Notes under the pieces: model-generated
Seen by the model: the letters and a program-made list of their open reading frames with translations, nothing else
Databases searched by the model: none
Told to the model about the DNA's origin: nothing
Part shown: one piece after another, positions 42,366-50,171 of the stretch
How positions within the stretch are numbered: position 1 is the stretch's first letter
Layout of the letters: each line of letters opens with the position of its first letter
From: Bacteroidales bacterium
GTDB lineage: Bacteria > Bacteroidota > Bacteroidia > Bacteroidales > JAGOPY01
DNA length: 64,000 nucleotides
Assembly (NCBI GenBank): GCA_023229505.1
Contig: JALNZD010000005.1
Span: forward strand, 78,397-142,396
Direction: 5' to 3'
Position numbers and translations under genes: made by a program

Positions 42366-44788
42366 ATTAGTGCGTGTTCAGTCCGTCTGATAATCTCATC
42401 CTGCAGTTCCGTGCCCAGGTCATTGAAATAATCACTGTAGCCGGCAACCCGCACGATCAGGTCACGGTATTTTTCAGGATGTTTCTGCGCTTCGCGCAAG
42501 GTATCTGCTGTGACCACATTAAACTGGATGTGATGCCCATTAAGGCGGAAATAGCCCCGGATGAGCTTTGCGACGCTGGTTATGCCTTTTTCATCGTTCA
42601 GCAGCTGAGGAGTGAATTTCTGGTTCAGCAAAGTTCCACCTGTTCGCAGGTGGCCGATCTTGGATGCTGATTTCAACACCGCTGTCGGACCTTTGATGTC
42701 GGCACCCTGGAATGGCGAGATGCCCTCGGAAAGCGGCTGCCATGCTTTGCGTCCATCCGGTGTGGCCCCGGTCACACTTCCGAAATAAATGTGGCTGGTG
42801 GTGGGCAGCATCATGATGTGGTGCTTTCCGCCCCTGGTGTTCGGTCTGCCATCCACCGCATCAAAAAACATATCAAACACTTTGACCGCCAGCTCATCGG
42901 CATAGTCATCATCATTACCATACTTGGGGGTTTCATAGATCAATTTATACCGTAAATCCTCATATCCCACAAAGTCAGCAGCCATTGCATGAAACATCTC
43001 TTCCAGTCTCACCGTCCTGCCGTCTTCCATTCTTACAGTCTTACCGTCCTCCCGTCTTACCGTCTTGCCGTCATAAACCCAATATTTCAGCGCCGTGAGC
43101 ATATCCGTTACGCTGCCCAGGCCCACGCCCTGAATATAGGAGGTATTATACCGCGCGCCGCCGGCATTGTAGTCTTTTCCATTGACGATGCAGTCTTCAA
43201 TCAGGACCGAGAGGAAAGGCACCGGCATATTTTCAGCAAAAAGCTTTTCAATAATAAGGTTGCCTTTTATTTTGATGTCGATGAAAAAGTTGAGTTGACT
43301 CTGGAAAGTATTTAAAAGGTCAGCGAAATTATCGATGGTTTCCAACCCCGGGGTTTCCAACCCTGTTTTTTTACCGGTCCTCGGATCAATTCCACCGTGA
43401 AAGGTGATCTCGAGCACCTTAGGCAGGTTGAAGTAACCAGTTAGCCAGTAGGCTTCTTTGCCGAAAGCTCCGCTTTCCACGCAGCCGCTGGCTCCTCCAT
43501 CACGGGCATCTTCGATTGTTTTTCCTTGTCTGACAAGTTCCTGAACGATAGCATCCGTATTGAAAATACTCGGCTGGCCGAAACCTGTTTTGACAATGTG
43601 CATTGCCCGTTCGATAAAACTGTCAGGGTTCTCCCTGCTGAGTTGCACCATCGAGCTTGGCTGGAGGATTCGCATCTCTTCCACAACGTCGAGGATAAGG
43701 TAGCTTAGTTTGTTGACTGCATTGCTTCCGTCGGGCTTGACACCGCCGACATTGATCAGGGCGAAGTCAGTGTATGTGCTGCTTTCCTTGGCCGTAACTC
43801 CTATCTTCGGAGGGGCCGGTTGGTTGTTGAATTTTATCCAGAATGATTGCAGGATTTCTTTGGCTTTTTCATGGGTAAGGCTGCCTGCAGCGATTTCGCG
43901 CTGATAAAATGGGTAGAGGTTCTGGTCGAGCCGGCCGGGGTTAAATGAATCCCAGGGATTCAGCTCGGTAATCACGCCGATATGAACGAACCAATAGTAT
44001 TGCAGCGCTTCATGAAAGGACCTGGGAGCATGTGCAGGTACCCAACGGCAAATATCAGCCATCTCTGATAGCTCAGCCCTTTTCTCTTTGTTTTCGGCAC
44101 CTTGAAATTTGAAATTTGAAATTCGGATCAGTTCTTCGGAATGGCGCTCTGCAAAACGGATCATAGCCAGCGCGGTTATCTTCATTGCCCTCAGTTCTTC
44201 GCTCTTAGCTTCCGCATCACTGACACCGACGTTAACCAACATTCTCAATTGCTCATCAATCTCTTTAATGAAATCCAGGAATCCTTTCTGATAAATCTTA
44301 CCACCAAGCACTGTATGTCCCGGGGAACGTTGTTCCATGAACTCGGTAAAAATGCCGGCTTGGTAAGCCTCGATCCATTGCCGGTCCATCGCGGCAAATA
44401 TCCGGTCGCGCTGAGTGCGGCCCTGCCAGAATGGGATGATGATTTCTCTGTATACCTTACGGGTTTCCTCATCCGACTTATACGAAACCTTAGGGCGGGT
44501 ATGGAGTATCTCCAGGTCCTCCAGTGAATGCAGGCATATCTCCGGGTAGGTCGGCACGGCCTTGGGCGCAGGGCCGCGTTCACCGACGATCAGTTCACCA
44601 TCGTTAATGCAAATCTTTTTATTTTGCAGGATATGCCGGAAAGCCATGGCCCTTTGAACGGGGATGGAAACATTCTTCGCTTCATTGGACTGATAAAATT
44701 CCGTTAACAACAGCGCCCGTTCGTGAGAGAGCGTATTGATCGCCTGCAGGCTCTGGTCTCTTAATTGCTTTATTCTTTCCGAAAGCAT
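42362..44788 (-). CDS. Glycyl radical enzyme, HypD/PflD-like
   Basis: 808 aa. The active-site Cys and Glu lie in GASGCVESGAFGKEAY and the glycyl radical loop in VRVAGYSDYFNDLG near the C-terminus. GCVE followed by G-x-x-G/F-KEAY resembles hydroxyproline dehydratase (HypD) and related dehydratases rather than pyruvate formate-lyase. The substrate is not certain, and no proC-like gene is near. PTTSHIYFGSVTGATPDGRKAW is conserved in the family. Three short tandem repeats lie inside the gene (43003-43075, 43339-43367, 44101-44125). The activase is encoded upstream on the same strand. Requires strictly anaerobic conditions. Confidence 0.85.
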   Translation of the reverse strand: MLSERIKQLRDQSLQAINTLSHERALLLTEFYQSNEAKNVSIPVQRAMAFRHILQNKKICINDGELIVGERGPAPKAVPTYPEICLHSLEDLEILHTRPKVSYKSDEETRKVYREIIIPFWQGRTQRDRIFAAMDRQWIEAYQAGIFTEFMEQRSPGHTVLGGKIYQKGFLDFIKEIDEQLRMLVNVGVSDAEAKSEELRAMKITALAMIRFAERHSEELIRISNFKFQGAENKEKRAELSEMADICRWVPAHAPRSFHEALQYYWFVHIGVITELNPWDSFNPGRLDQNLYPFYQREIAAGSLTHEKAKEILQSFWIKFNNQPAPPKIGVTAKESSTYTDFALINVGGVKPDGSNAVNKLSYLILDVVEEMRILQPSSMVQLSRENPDSFIERAMHIVKTGFGQPSIFNTDAIVQELVRQGKTIEDARDGGASGCVESGAFGKEAYWLTGYFNLPKVLEITFHGGIDPRTGKKTGLETPGLETIDNFADLLNTFQSQLNFFIDIKIKGNLIIEKLFAENMPVPFLSVLIEDCIVNGKDYNAGGARYNTSYIQGVGLGSVTDMLTALKYWVYDGKTVRREDGKTVRMEDGRTVRLEEMFHAMAADFVGYEDLRYKLIYETPKYGNDDDYADELAVKVFDMFFDAVDGRPNTRGGKHHIMMLPTTSHIYFGSVTGATPDGRKAWQPLSEGISPFQGADIKGPTAVLKSASKIGHLRTGGTLLNQKFTPQLLNDEKGITSVAKLIRGYFRLNGHHIQFNVVTADTLREAQKHPEKYRDLIVRVAGYSDYFNDLGTELQDEIIRRTEHALI
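43003..43075. repeat. Octamer array encoding an 8-residue repeat in the glycyl radical enzyme
   Basis: Nine units of GTCTTACC type (period 8). On the coding strand they read GACGGTAA-like units giving DGKTVRRE DGKTVRME DGRTVRLE. The same octamer family is at 42146-42180 and at 63742-63790. Confidence 0.8.
43339..43367. repeat. 15-nt direct repeat in the glycyl radical enzyme
   Basis: GGTTTCCAACCCCGG is followed by GGTTTCCAACCCTG, encoding GLETP GLETI after the conserved GGIDPRTGKKT. Confidence 0.5.
44101..44125. repeat. Heptamer array TTGAAAT inside the glycyl radical enzyme gene
   Basis: TTGAAAT repeated three times, encoding ISNFKFQ in a surface spacer before the conserved ADICRWVPAHAPR block. 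The same unit occurs at 61630-61660. Confidence 0.6.
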
Positions 44789-44821
44789 AATCTTATTTAC
44801 ATAAAATTTCTTCTAAAGTTT

Positions 44822-44934
44822 CTCGCGGATTTTCGCGGATTTATTCGCAGATTTACGCAGATAATAAATTCCCGAACTTAAACCTTAAACCTCAAAACTC
44901 AAAACTCAAAACTATAACTTTTAACCTCCAACTC
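44822..44934. repeat. Degenerate tandem repeats between activase and glycyl radical enzyme
   Basis: 44822-44862 has CGCGGATTT/CGCAGATTT units with period 10-12. 44873-44934 has AACTCAA/ACCTTAA units of period 7. The second array runs through the activase stop codon and supplies its last residues. Confidence 0.65.
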
Positions 44935-45712
44935 CAACCAAATAACCCCTATCTTTAAAAAACGTCATTATCTCATCAACTTTGGCATCATCAGGTCCTT
45001 TTAGACTTTCCAACAGGAAATCTTTCCCCATCCGCCGGTATTTATCCCTTGTGATTGCGTGATAGGGTAAAATATCGATCCGTTTCAGTCCAAGCCTTAA
45101 CATAAGCATTGCTAGAGCTTCCAGGTTATCTTTTCCGTCAGTAATCCCGGGTATGAACGGAAAACGGATAATAATCTCTTTCCCTGCCAGGGCAAGCGTT
45201 TCGAGGTTCTTCAAAGCAAGTTCATTTGAAACACCGGTATATTCCATGTGCCTGGAGTCATCCATCAGCTTCAGGTCAAACAACCAGAGGCCGGCCAGTT
45301 CCATGACCCTTTCCATAGCAACCGGTTCTGCATGCCCCGAGGTATCGATGGCCGTGTGATAGCCTTGTTCCCGGCAAAGCCCCAGCAGTTCCTTCAAAGC
45401 TTCTGACTGCAACAGCGGTTCGCCGCCGGAAAACGTCACCCCGCCGCCCGATTCGTCATAAAACACAGCATCTTTCGCAATCTCTTTCATAACCTCCCCT
45501 GCCGACTGCCAACTGCCAACTGCCAACTTGCTTTCAAACAGCTTCCCATCCAGGACCCTTTGCACTAAAACCTGCCCTACTCCACTCTCCTGGCTCTCCG
45601 GGTTATGGCACCACCGACAGCGAAGCGGGCAGCCCTTAAAGAAGACTGTCGTCCGGATCCCCGGGCCGTCGTGGATGGTGTAATGGCGGATGTCAAATAC
45701 TAAAGAATTCAA
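44921..45712 (-). CDS. Glycyl radical enzyme activating protein
   Basis: 263 aa radical SAM enzyme. CxxxCxxC in FKGCPLRCRWCHNPESQ holds the [4Fe-4S] cluster; DESGGGVTFSGGEPLLQ and DTSGHAEP complete the fold. It installs the glycyl radical on the enzyme encoded downstream. The ferredoxin-like insert with extra cysteines of many activases is absent. In its place, before GEVMKEIAKD, is ESKLAVGSWQSA, encoded by a 7-nt repeat array. Confidence 0.9.
   Translation of the reverse strand: MNSLVFDIRHYTIHDGPGIRTTVFFKGCPLRCRWCHNPESQESGVGQVLVQRVLDGKLFESKLAVGSWQSAGEVMKEIAKDAVFYDESGGGVTFSGGEPLLQSEALKELLGLCREQGYHTAIDTSGHAEPVAMERVMELAGLWLFDLKLMDDSRHMEYTGVSNELALKNLETLALAGKEIIIRFPFIPGITDGKDNLEALAMLMLRLGLKRIDILPYHAITRDKYRRMGKDFLLESLKGPDDAKVDEIMTFFKDRGYLVGVGG
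45498..45530. repeat. Heptamer array CTGCCAA inside the activase gene
   Basis: CTGCCGA then three CTGCCAA units (period 7), the reverse complement of the CAGTTGG/CAGTCGG family seen at 42075-42124 and 24851. Encodes KLAVGSWQS. Confidence 0.75.
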
Positions 45713-45719
45713 ATTGCCA

Positions 45720-45763
45720 TTGGTTAATAGTTATTGGTTAGTGGTTATTAGTCATTAGTCATG
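45720..45763. repeat. Heptamer array upstream of the activase
   Basis: GGTTAAT/GGTTAGT/AGTCATT units with period 7 lie immediately before the activase start and probably overlap its leader. Confidence 0.6.
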
Positions 45764-45799
45764 TTCTTTATTATAATAATCAGGGCTTTAGCCCAAAAA

Positions 45800-46423
45800 T
45801 TAAGGCTGTCTATTAGGAAATAATTTCTGAAGTTCCTCCCACTCCTCCTTGCCCAGGATCCGGTAGTGCGGCTTATAAAGCTCCTCATACTGCTGGCTGT
45901 GATGCATTGCAGTTTCCCCTTGCCTGTGCATGTCTGCCAGGGATTTTTTATCCTCGTCGAAGTTCGGCAGGTTCAGGTTCATCCTTTCAATGACAATCAC
46001 GATTTCTACCCACTTCTTTTTCCATAATTCAATATCCGGCAGTCTGAAAGATGAAGCGCTTTCCATGAATGCGCTGAACAAGCTGTTGTCACTGATGATG
46101 CCGTCTTTTACCAGGTCCAGCGGCACACGGTAGAAGTTCTTTCCTACACCGCAGGGCTCCGCAACATGATTTCCGGAAGATGCCATTTCCGATAGTTCAT
46201 ATACAAGGTAATTCCGCGCCCCGGCTGTATCTTCCAGCAAATGCCCCGGGCCAAATTCATCCTGGAAAAAACTCTTGTAAATATCCTGCAAGCTTGATTC
46301 CGGATAGCGTTGAAGCTGGTTTGTAACTGCTTGCCTGATTTCAGGGTTATCGGTTCTGCAGCCCGGATATAATGGAACAATCAGGAGAAATAATAACATG
46401 GGAACTTGTAATCTAATCTTCAT
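45800..46423 (-). CDS. Lipoprotein of unknown function
   Basis: 207 aa. Hydrophobic N-terminus with lipobox YPGC (Cys about 22). The mature part has RYPESSLQDIYKSFFQDEFGPGHLLED, a conserved-looking motif that I know only from uncharacterised Bacteroidota proteins, plus an Asp/Glu/His-rich helical remainder. Its first 11 nt overlap the 3' end of the hepT gene, so it may be co-transcribed with the toxin-antitoxin pair. Confidence 0.6.
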   Translation of the reverse strand: MKIRLQVPMLLFLLIVPLYPGCRTDNPEIRQAVTNQLQRYPESSLQDIYKSFFQDEFGPGHLLEDTAGARNYLVYELSEMASSGNHVAEPCGVGKNFYRVPLDLVKDGIISDNSLFSAFMESASSFRLPDIELWKKKWVEIVIVIERMNLNLPNFDEDKKSLADMHRQGETAMHHSQQYEELYKPHYRILGKEEWEELQKLFPNRQP

Positions 46424-46763
46424 AATTGTATTCGTCTTTTAAGATTATACGGATCATCTCATCCAATCCGTTCAGGTTGTTGTGGATAGTATCCCAGATC
46501 CGTTCCGGCCTGATGTGAAAATATTCATGAGCGATGAAATTTCTGAAAGCGCGTGGCTTATACCATGGATAGGTGTATTTGTCCAGTAAATCCTGGTCAA
46601 TCTTTGCCACCGATTCTCCAATGATCAGAAACTTCTGTAAAACAGCGCTGAAAAGCAAGTCATCCTCCCTGAAATTTTCCAATGTTTTATCCTGGCAAAA
46701 CTTATGGATGGAAAAAATGGCCTCATGAATATGTAAAAGCCGCTGAAGGTTCCTGTCATCCAT
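46413..46763 (-). CDS. hepT: HepT-like HEPN toxin (DUF86)
   Basis: 116 aa helical protein. RAFRNFIAHEYF contains the RX4HXY active-site motif of HepT HEPN ribonuclease toxins. Pairs with the MNT gene upstream, with which it overlaps by 8 nt. Family knowledge: the MNT partner AMPylates a Tyr next to the HEPN active site (the Y of RX4HXY) and silences the toxin. All key residues are present, so the module appears functional. Confidence 0.87.
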   Translation of the reverse strand: MDDRNLQRLLHIHEAIFSIHKFCQDKTLENFREDDLLFSAVLQKFLIIGESVAKIDQDLLDKYTYPWYKPRAFRNFIAHEYFHIRPERIWDTIHNNLNGLDEMIRIILKDEYNYED

Positions 46764-47361
46764 AAATCACAATCATTTCAGTCAATATTGACTCAAAAGT
46801 TAAAGGGCTCAGGGCATCTTTTTCCACAACATCAACCTTTAAACCGAAAAGGTTCTCAAGCTGATATTGAATTTCCGCCATGTCATACAGGCTGAAAGTT
46901 GCACCGCTCTTAATTTTGATCATGATATCCAGGTCACTGCCCGGTTTTTGATCCCGGCGGGCATAGGAACCGAAAATCCATGCATTCTCAATCCTGTTAT
47001 CTCCTTTTAAAACTGACCTGGATTTCAGTATAATTTCATTAATATCCAGATTAGATAATTTCCCATATTGGATTGATTTTTCGGCCATCTTCAGGGCCTC
47101 GGTAGCCAGTTGTTCGTCTTTTAAATTATAAAGGACTTTTTCTCCTAAATATTGCTTCAGCAGGTCATCCAGGTTAACCTCATACAACTCAGCCAGTTTG
47201 ATGATCTGATTTTTATTAAACTGCCTTTTACCCCGCTCAATTTTGCTCAGTACCGCTAAGTCAATGCCGGACAGAATTGCCGCTTTACGCAAGGATATCC
47301 CGGCTTTCTCCCTTAACTCCCTTAATCTCAGTCCAACAGTTGACATAATGATTGTTGACAT
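46756..47361 (-). CDS. XRE-HTH/MNT fusion antitoxin (MntA-like)
   Basis: 201 aa. Residues about 10-65 are an XRE-type helix-turn-helix (LRELREKAGISLRKAAILSGI, VLSKIERGKRQ). The C-terminal half is a MNT nucleotidyltransferase with GSYARRDQKPGSDLD, the full GSX10DXD motif, and LFGLKVDVVEKDAL. Most MntA antitoxins lack a DNA-binding domain, so this protein should both AMPylate HepT and repress its own operon. Two ATG codons (47361 and 47346) are possible starts; the encoded N-terminus repeats MSTIIMSTVG. Confidence 0.85.
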   Translation of the reverse strand: MSTIIMSTVGLRLRELREKAGISLRKAAILSGIDLAVLSKIERGKRQFNKNQIIKLAELYEVNLDDLLKQYLGEKVLYNLKDEQLATEALKMAEKSIQYGKLSNLDINEIILKSRSVLKGDNRIENAWIFGSYARRDQKPGSDLDIMIKIKSGATFSLYDMAEIQYQLENLFGLKVDVVEKDALSPLTFESILTEMIVIYG

Positions 47362-47376
47362 TTTATGTCAAAGATA
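47340..47376 (-). promoter_or_regulatory. Promoter/operator over the start codon of the HTH-MNT gene
   Basis: The 17-bp palindrome TTGACAT-TTT-ATGTCAA lies at 47355-47371, with a further TTGACAT half-site at 47340-47346. On the minus strand TATCTTTG (47376-47369) is a -7 box, so transcription would begin near the ATG at 47361, giving a leaderless or near-leaderless mRNA. A repressor bound here would block promoter and start together. Confidence 0.6.
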
Positions 47377-47450
47377 ATAAATTATTTTGGCATCTATTTA
47401 AGATTTCCAGGTGATCATAAAAAATAAATTTCTGCAGTTCATATCTAAAA

Positions 47451-47482
47451 TTTGGATTATCTCCTTAAAATCACCACCTTTG
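47451..47482 (+). promoter_or_regulatory. Promoter of the acyl-CoA ligase gene
   Basis: TTTG at 47451-47454, a 20-nt spacer and CACCTTTG at 47475-47482 (one mismatch to TAnnTTTG), 37 nt before the ATG at 47520. Confidence 0.45.
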
Positions 47483-47519
47483 CTGCTGTCGTTTAATATT
47501 TTACATAATCCGAATTTTT

Positions 47520-49310
47520 ATGAAAGAGCATATTGCCCATATGATCCGCGATCGTGCTGCCCGCTATGGCTCACGCGAAGTTTTCAGGTATCGGGAGAGC
47601 CTTGGCGGATCCTTTAAAAGTTATACCTGGAATGAGTTTACCCGCGATGCCGACAGGGTTTCCCGTGCACTCATCTCGCTGGGTTTCGGGCATGAGTCCC
47701 TTATTGGTATTTTCAGCGATAACCGGCTGGAATGGACTATTACAGATATCGGCATTTTAGGCATCAGGGGTGTAGTGGTGCCATTCTTTGGAACCGCTTC
47801 AAGATCACAAGTTAAATATATCGTCGACGAAACGGAAATGAAGCTGATGTTCGTCGGGAACAAAGAACAGCTCGAAAAAGCGATCTGGCTGCTGGACCAT
47901 TCAGGAAGCCTGAAGAGAATCGTCATTTTCCAGGATGGAACTGAAACAACCGACGAAAGATGCATCACCTGGGAAAACTTCCTTAAACTTGGCAATGACC
48001 CGCTTTTTGGTGAGGAACTTGAGCAGCTCTACGACCAGGCCCAGCCATTCGACCTGGCCACCATCCTCTACACTTCCGGGACCACCGGCGAGCCGAAAGG
48101 GGTCATGCTGGGACATGATAATTTCATGGAATGTTTTGCCATTCACGATAACAGGCTGGACATTACCGACCAGGATGTTTCCATGTGCTTCCTGCCTCTT
48201 AGTCATATATTTGAGCGTACCTGGACATTTTACCTGATGTACTGCGGAGCAGTGAATGTTTTCCTTGAAAATCCCAGGGAAGTCATCAGCGTCATGCCAA
48301 TCGCAAATCCCACCGTGATGTGCACTGTGCCAAGATTTTTCGAAAAAACCTATGAAGGGATACAGGTCGAAACAGCAAAATGGCCGAAGGTTAAAAAGAA
48401 CATTTTCGACTGGGCCATCGCCGTTGGTCACCAGTGCAACGAGTACAGTAGCAAATCGATGGATCTGCCATCAGGATTAAAATTCAAACGAAATATTGCT
48501 GAAAAGCTGGTACTGAAAAAGTTGCGTAACGTGTTCGGAAAAAACATCCGCCAGATGCCCTGTGCCGGCGCTGCCATCCGTGAGGACCTCCTCCGGTTTT
48601 TCCATGCCACAGGGCTTTTTGTAACCTATGGCTACGGGGCCACTGAAACGACGGCTACTGTTTCATGTTTTAAAAACGAATGGTACGAATTTGAATCCTG
48701 CGGTACCGTGATGCCGGGTTTAGCTGTCAAGTTCAGCGAAGAAGGTGAGATCATGGTCAAAGGGCCGACAGTTTTCAGGGGATATTATAAAAAGCCGGAA
48801 GAAACGGCTAAAGCACTTAAAGATGGTTGGTATATGACAGGTGACGAGGGACACTTTACCAGTGACGGAAACCTGGTGATGAGCGACCGGATTAAAGACC
48901 TCTTCAAAACATCGGTCGGGAAATATGTATCGCCGCAGAAACTGGAATTGCTGCTCGGACAGGAAAAACTAATCGAGCAGGTCATCGTGGTTGGCGACAA
49001 CCGGAAATACGTTTCTGCCCTGATCGTTCCATCTTTCGAACACCTTAAAAGTGTGGCTGAAAAACTTGGCATCGACACGTCTGACCGTAAAATACTTACA
49101 TCTCATCCGGCAATATTAAAGCTCTTCCAGGTGAAGCTTGACCAGATCCAGGCAGATGTAACTCCATATGAAAGGGTAGTAAAATTCACCTTGCTCGCCG
49201 AGCCGTTCAGTGTTGAAAACAGCGCTATGACCAGCACGCTCAAACTGCGAAGAAAGGTGATTGCAGAGCAATACGTGGAACTAATTGAACTGATGTACTC
49301 AGCGGGTTAA
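47520..49310 (+). CDS. Long-chain acyl-CoA synthetase (AMP-binding)
   Basis: 596 aa. TILYTSGTTGEPKGVMLGHDN is the ATP-binding P-loop (given here as TSGTTGEPKGVML), GYGATETT the acyl-adenylate motif, GWYMTGDEGHF the conserved Asp and DRIKDLFKTSVGKYVSP the hinge with the catalytic Lys region. Forms acyl-CoA from a fatty acid, ATP and CoA through an acyl-AMP. Its 3' end overlaps the convergent acyltransferase gene by 12 nt. Confidence 0.9.
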   Translation: MKEHIAHMIRDRAARYGSREVFRYRESLGGSFKSYTWNEFTRDADRVSRALISLGFGHESLIGIFSDNRLEWTITDIGILGIRGVVVPFFGTASRSQVKYIVDETEMKLMFVGNKEQLEKAIWLLDHSGSLKRIVIFQDGTETTDERCITWENFLKLGNDPLFGEELEQLYDQAQPFDLATILYTSGTTGEPKGVMLGHDNFMECFAIHDNRLDITDQDVSMCFLPLSHIFERTWTFYLMYCGAVNVFLENPREVISVMPIANPTVMCTVPRFFEKTYEGIQVETAKWPKVKKNIFDWAIAVGHQCNEYSSKSMDLPSGLKFKRNIAEKLVLKKLRNVFGKNIRQMPCAGAAIREDLLRFFHATGLFVTYGYGATETTATVSCFKNEWYEFESCGTVMPGLAVKFSEEGEIMVKGPTVFRGYYKKPEETAKALKDGWYMTGDEGHFTSDGNLVMSDRIKDLFKTSVGKYVSPQKLELLLGQEKLIEQVIVVGDNRKYVSALIVPSFEHLKSVAEKLGIDTSDRKILTSHPAILKLFQVKLDQIQADVTPYERVVKFTLLAEPFSVENSAMTSTLKLRRKVIAEQYVELIELMYSAG

Positions 49311-50165
49311 TTTCCAGCGTCTATGCGACCAGAGCCAGTTGGCCGGATCTTCACGGATCAATGTCTCCAGTTTTTCCGCAAAAAGCCGTGTAATTTCTCC
49401 GTCAGGCAGTTTGGAAGGATCTTCCACCAGGGATGTCAGCTCGAGCTCATAAAATCCTCTTTTCACCCGGCGGATTGCAACAAATATTACCGGGTAATTA
49501 TTGTTCCGGGCATGTTTTTCAGGCCCATGCAGGAAAGCGGTTTCACGGCCCAGGAAACTCACCCAGTAAGCCATTTCACGGTTGGAAGGACTTTGATCGG
49601 CTGCCATCAGGTACAAAATAGTCTGACCACGATAAGTTTCAAAGGTTTTAGTTGTTTGCCGGATAGGAGCCAGTGTTGTTCCCCACCGCGACCGGTTCCT
49701 GTTGACCATCTTATCCATCCACTTGTTTTTCAGTGGCTTGTAGAATGCAATGTTATGAAAGTGGGTTTGTAAAGCAGGTGATAATGCACCCCATTCCCAG
49801 TTTCCATAATGCCCGGTCACTACAATGATCCCCTGCCCTGCTTCAAAATAAGGTTCCAGGATTTCCGGGTTCAAAATATGATGTCGCTCCCTGATCTGTT
49901 TCCGGGTCATGGTAAAAGCCCTGATGCCTTCCATAAAAACATCAGAAAGATTCAGATAAGTCCGTTTGACAATTAACCGGGTCTCCTCTTCACTAATTTC
50001 AGGGAATGAACTTCTAAGATTATTAATGACGACATTTTTCCTGTATTTGAAAACTTTTCTCAACAAAAATGAAACGAAATCCGAAAGTACATAAAGCAAC
50101 CTGAAAGGCATGATACCAATCAGGAGCACGAACAAGTAAAAGAAAAATGTTGCAGCAAGATTCAT
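49299..50165 (-). CDS. LpxL/HtrB-type lipid A acyltransferase
   Basis: 288 aa with an N-terminal membrane helix (FFFYLFVLLIGIMPFRLLYV). GHYGNWEWG contains the catalytic HX4(D/E) motif, and MAADQSPSN and FLGRETAFLHGPE follow the family order. Adds a secondary acyl chain to lipid A or another membrane lipid. Six nt downstream of the M64 peptidase start region, so likely transcribed with it. Confidence 0.87.
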   Translation of the reverse strand: MNLAATFFFYLFVLLIGIMPFRLLYVLSDFVSFLLRKVFKYRKNVVINNLRSSFPEISEEETRLIVKRTYLNLSDVFMEGIRAFTMTRKQIRERHHILNPEILEPYFEAGQGIIVVTGHYGNWEWGALSPALQTHFHNIAFYKPLKNKWMDKMVNRNRSRWGTTLAPIRQTTKTFETYRGQTILYLMAADQSPSNREMAYWVSFLGRETAFLHGPEKHARNNNYPVIFVAIRRVKRGFYELELTSLVEDPSKLPDGEITRLFAEKLETLIREDPANWLWSHRRWKLTR

Positions 50166-50171
50166 GTTTCG

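Noticed and set aside
43003..43075. CRISPR-like array
   Set aside because: Units are 8 nt without spacers and lie inside a conserved gene; no cas genes are present.
44822..44862. CGCGGATTT/CGCAGATTT units as a transcription-factor operator
   Set aside because: Period drifts between 10 and 12 nt and it sits beside other degenerate arrays, so it is better treated as a repeat.
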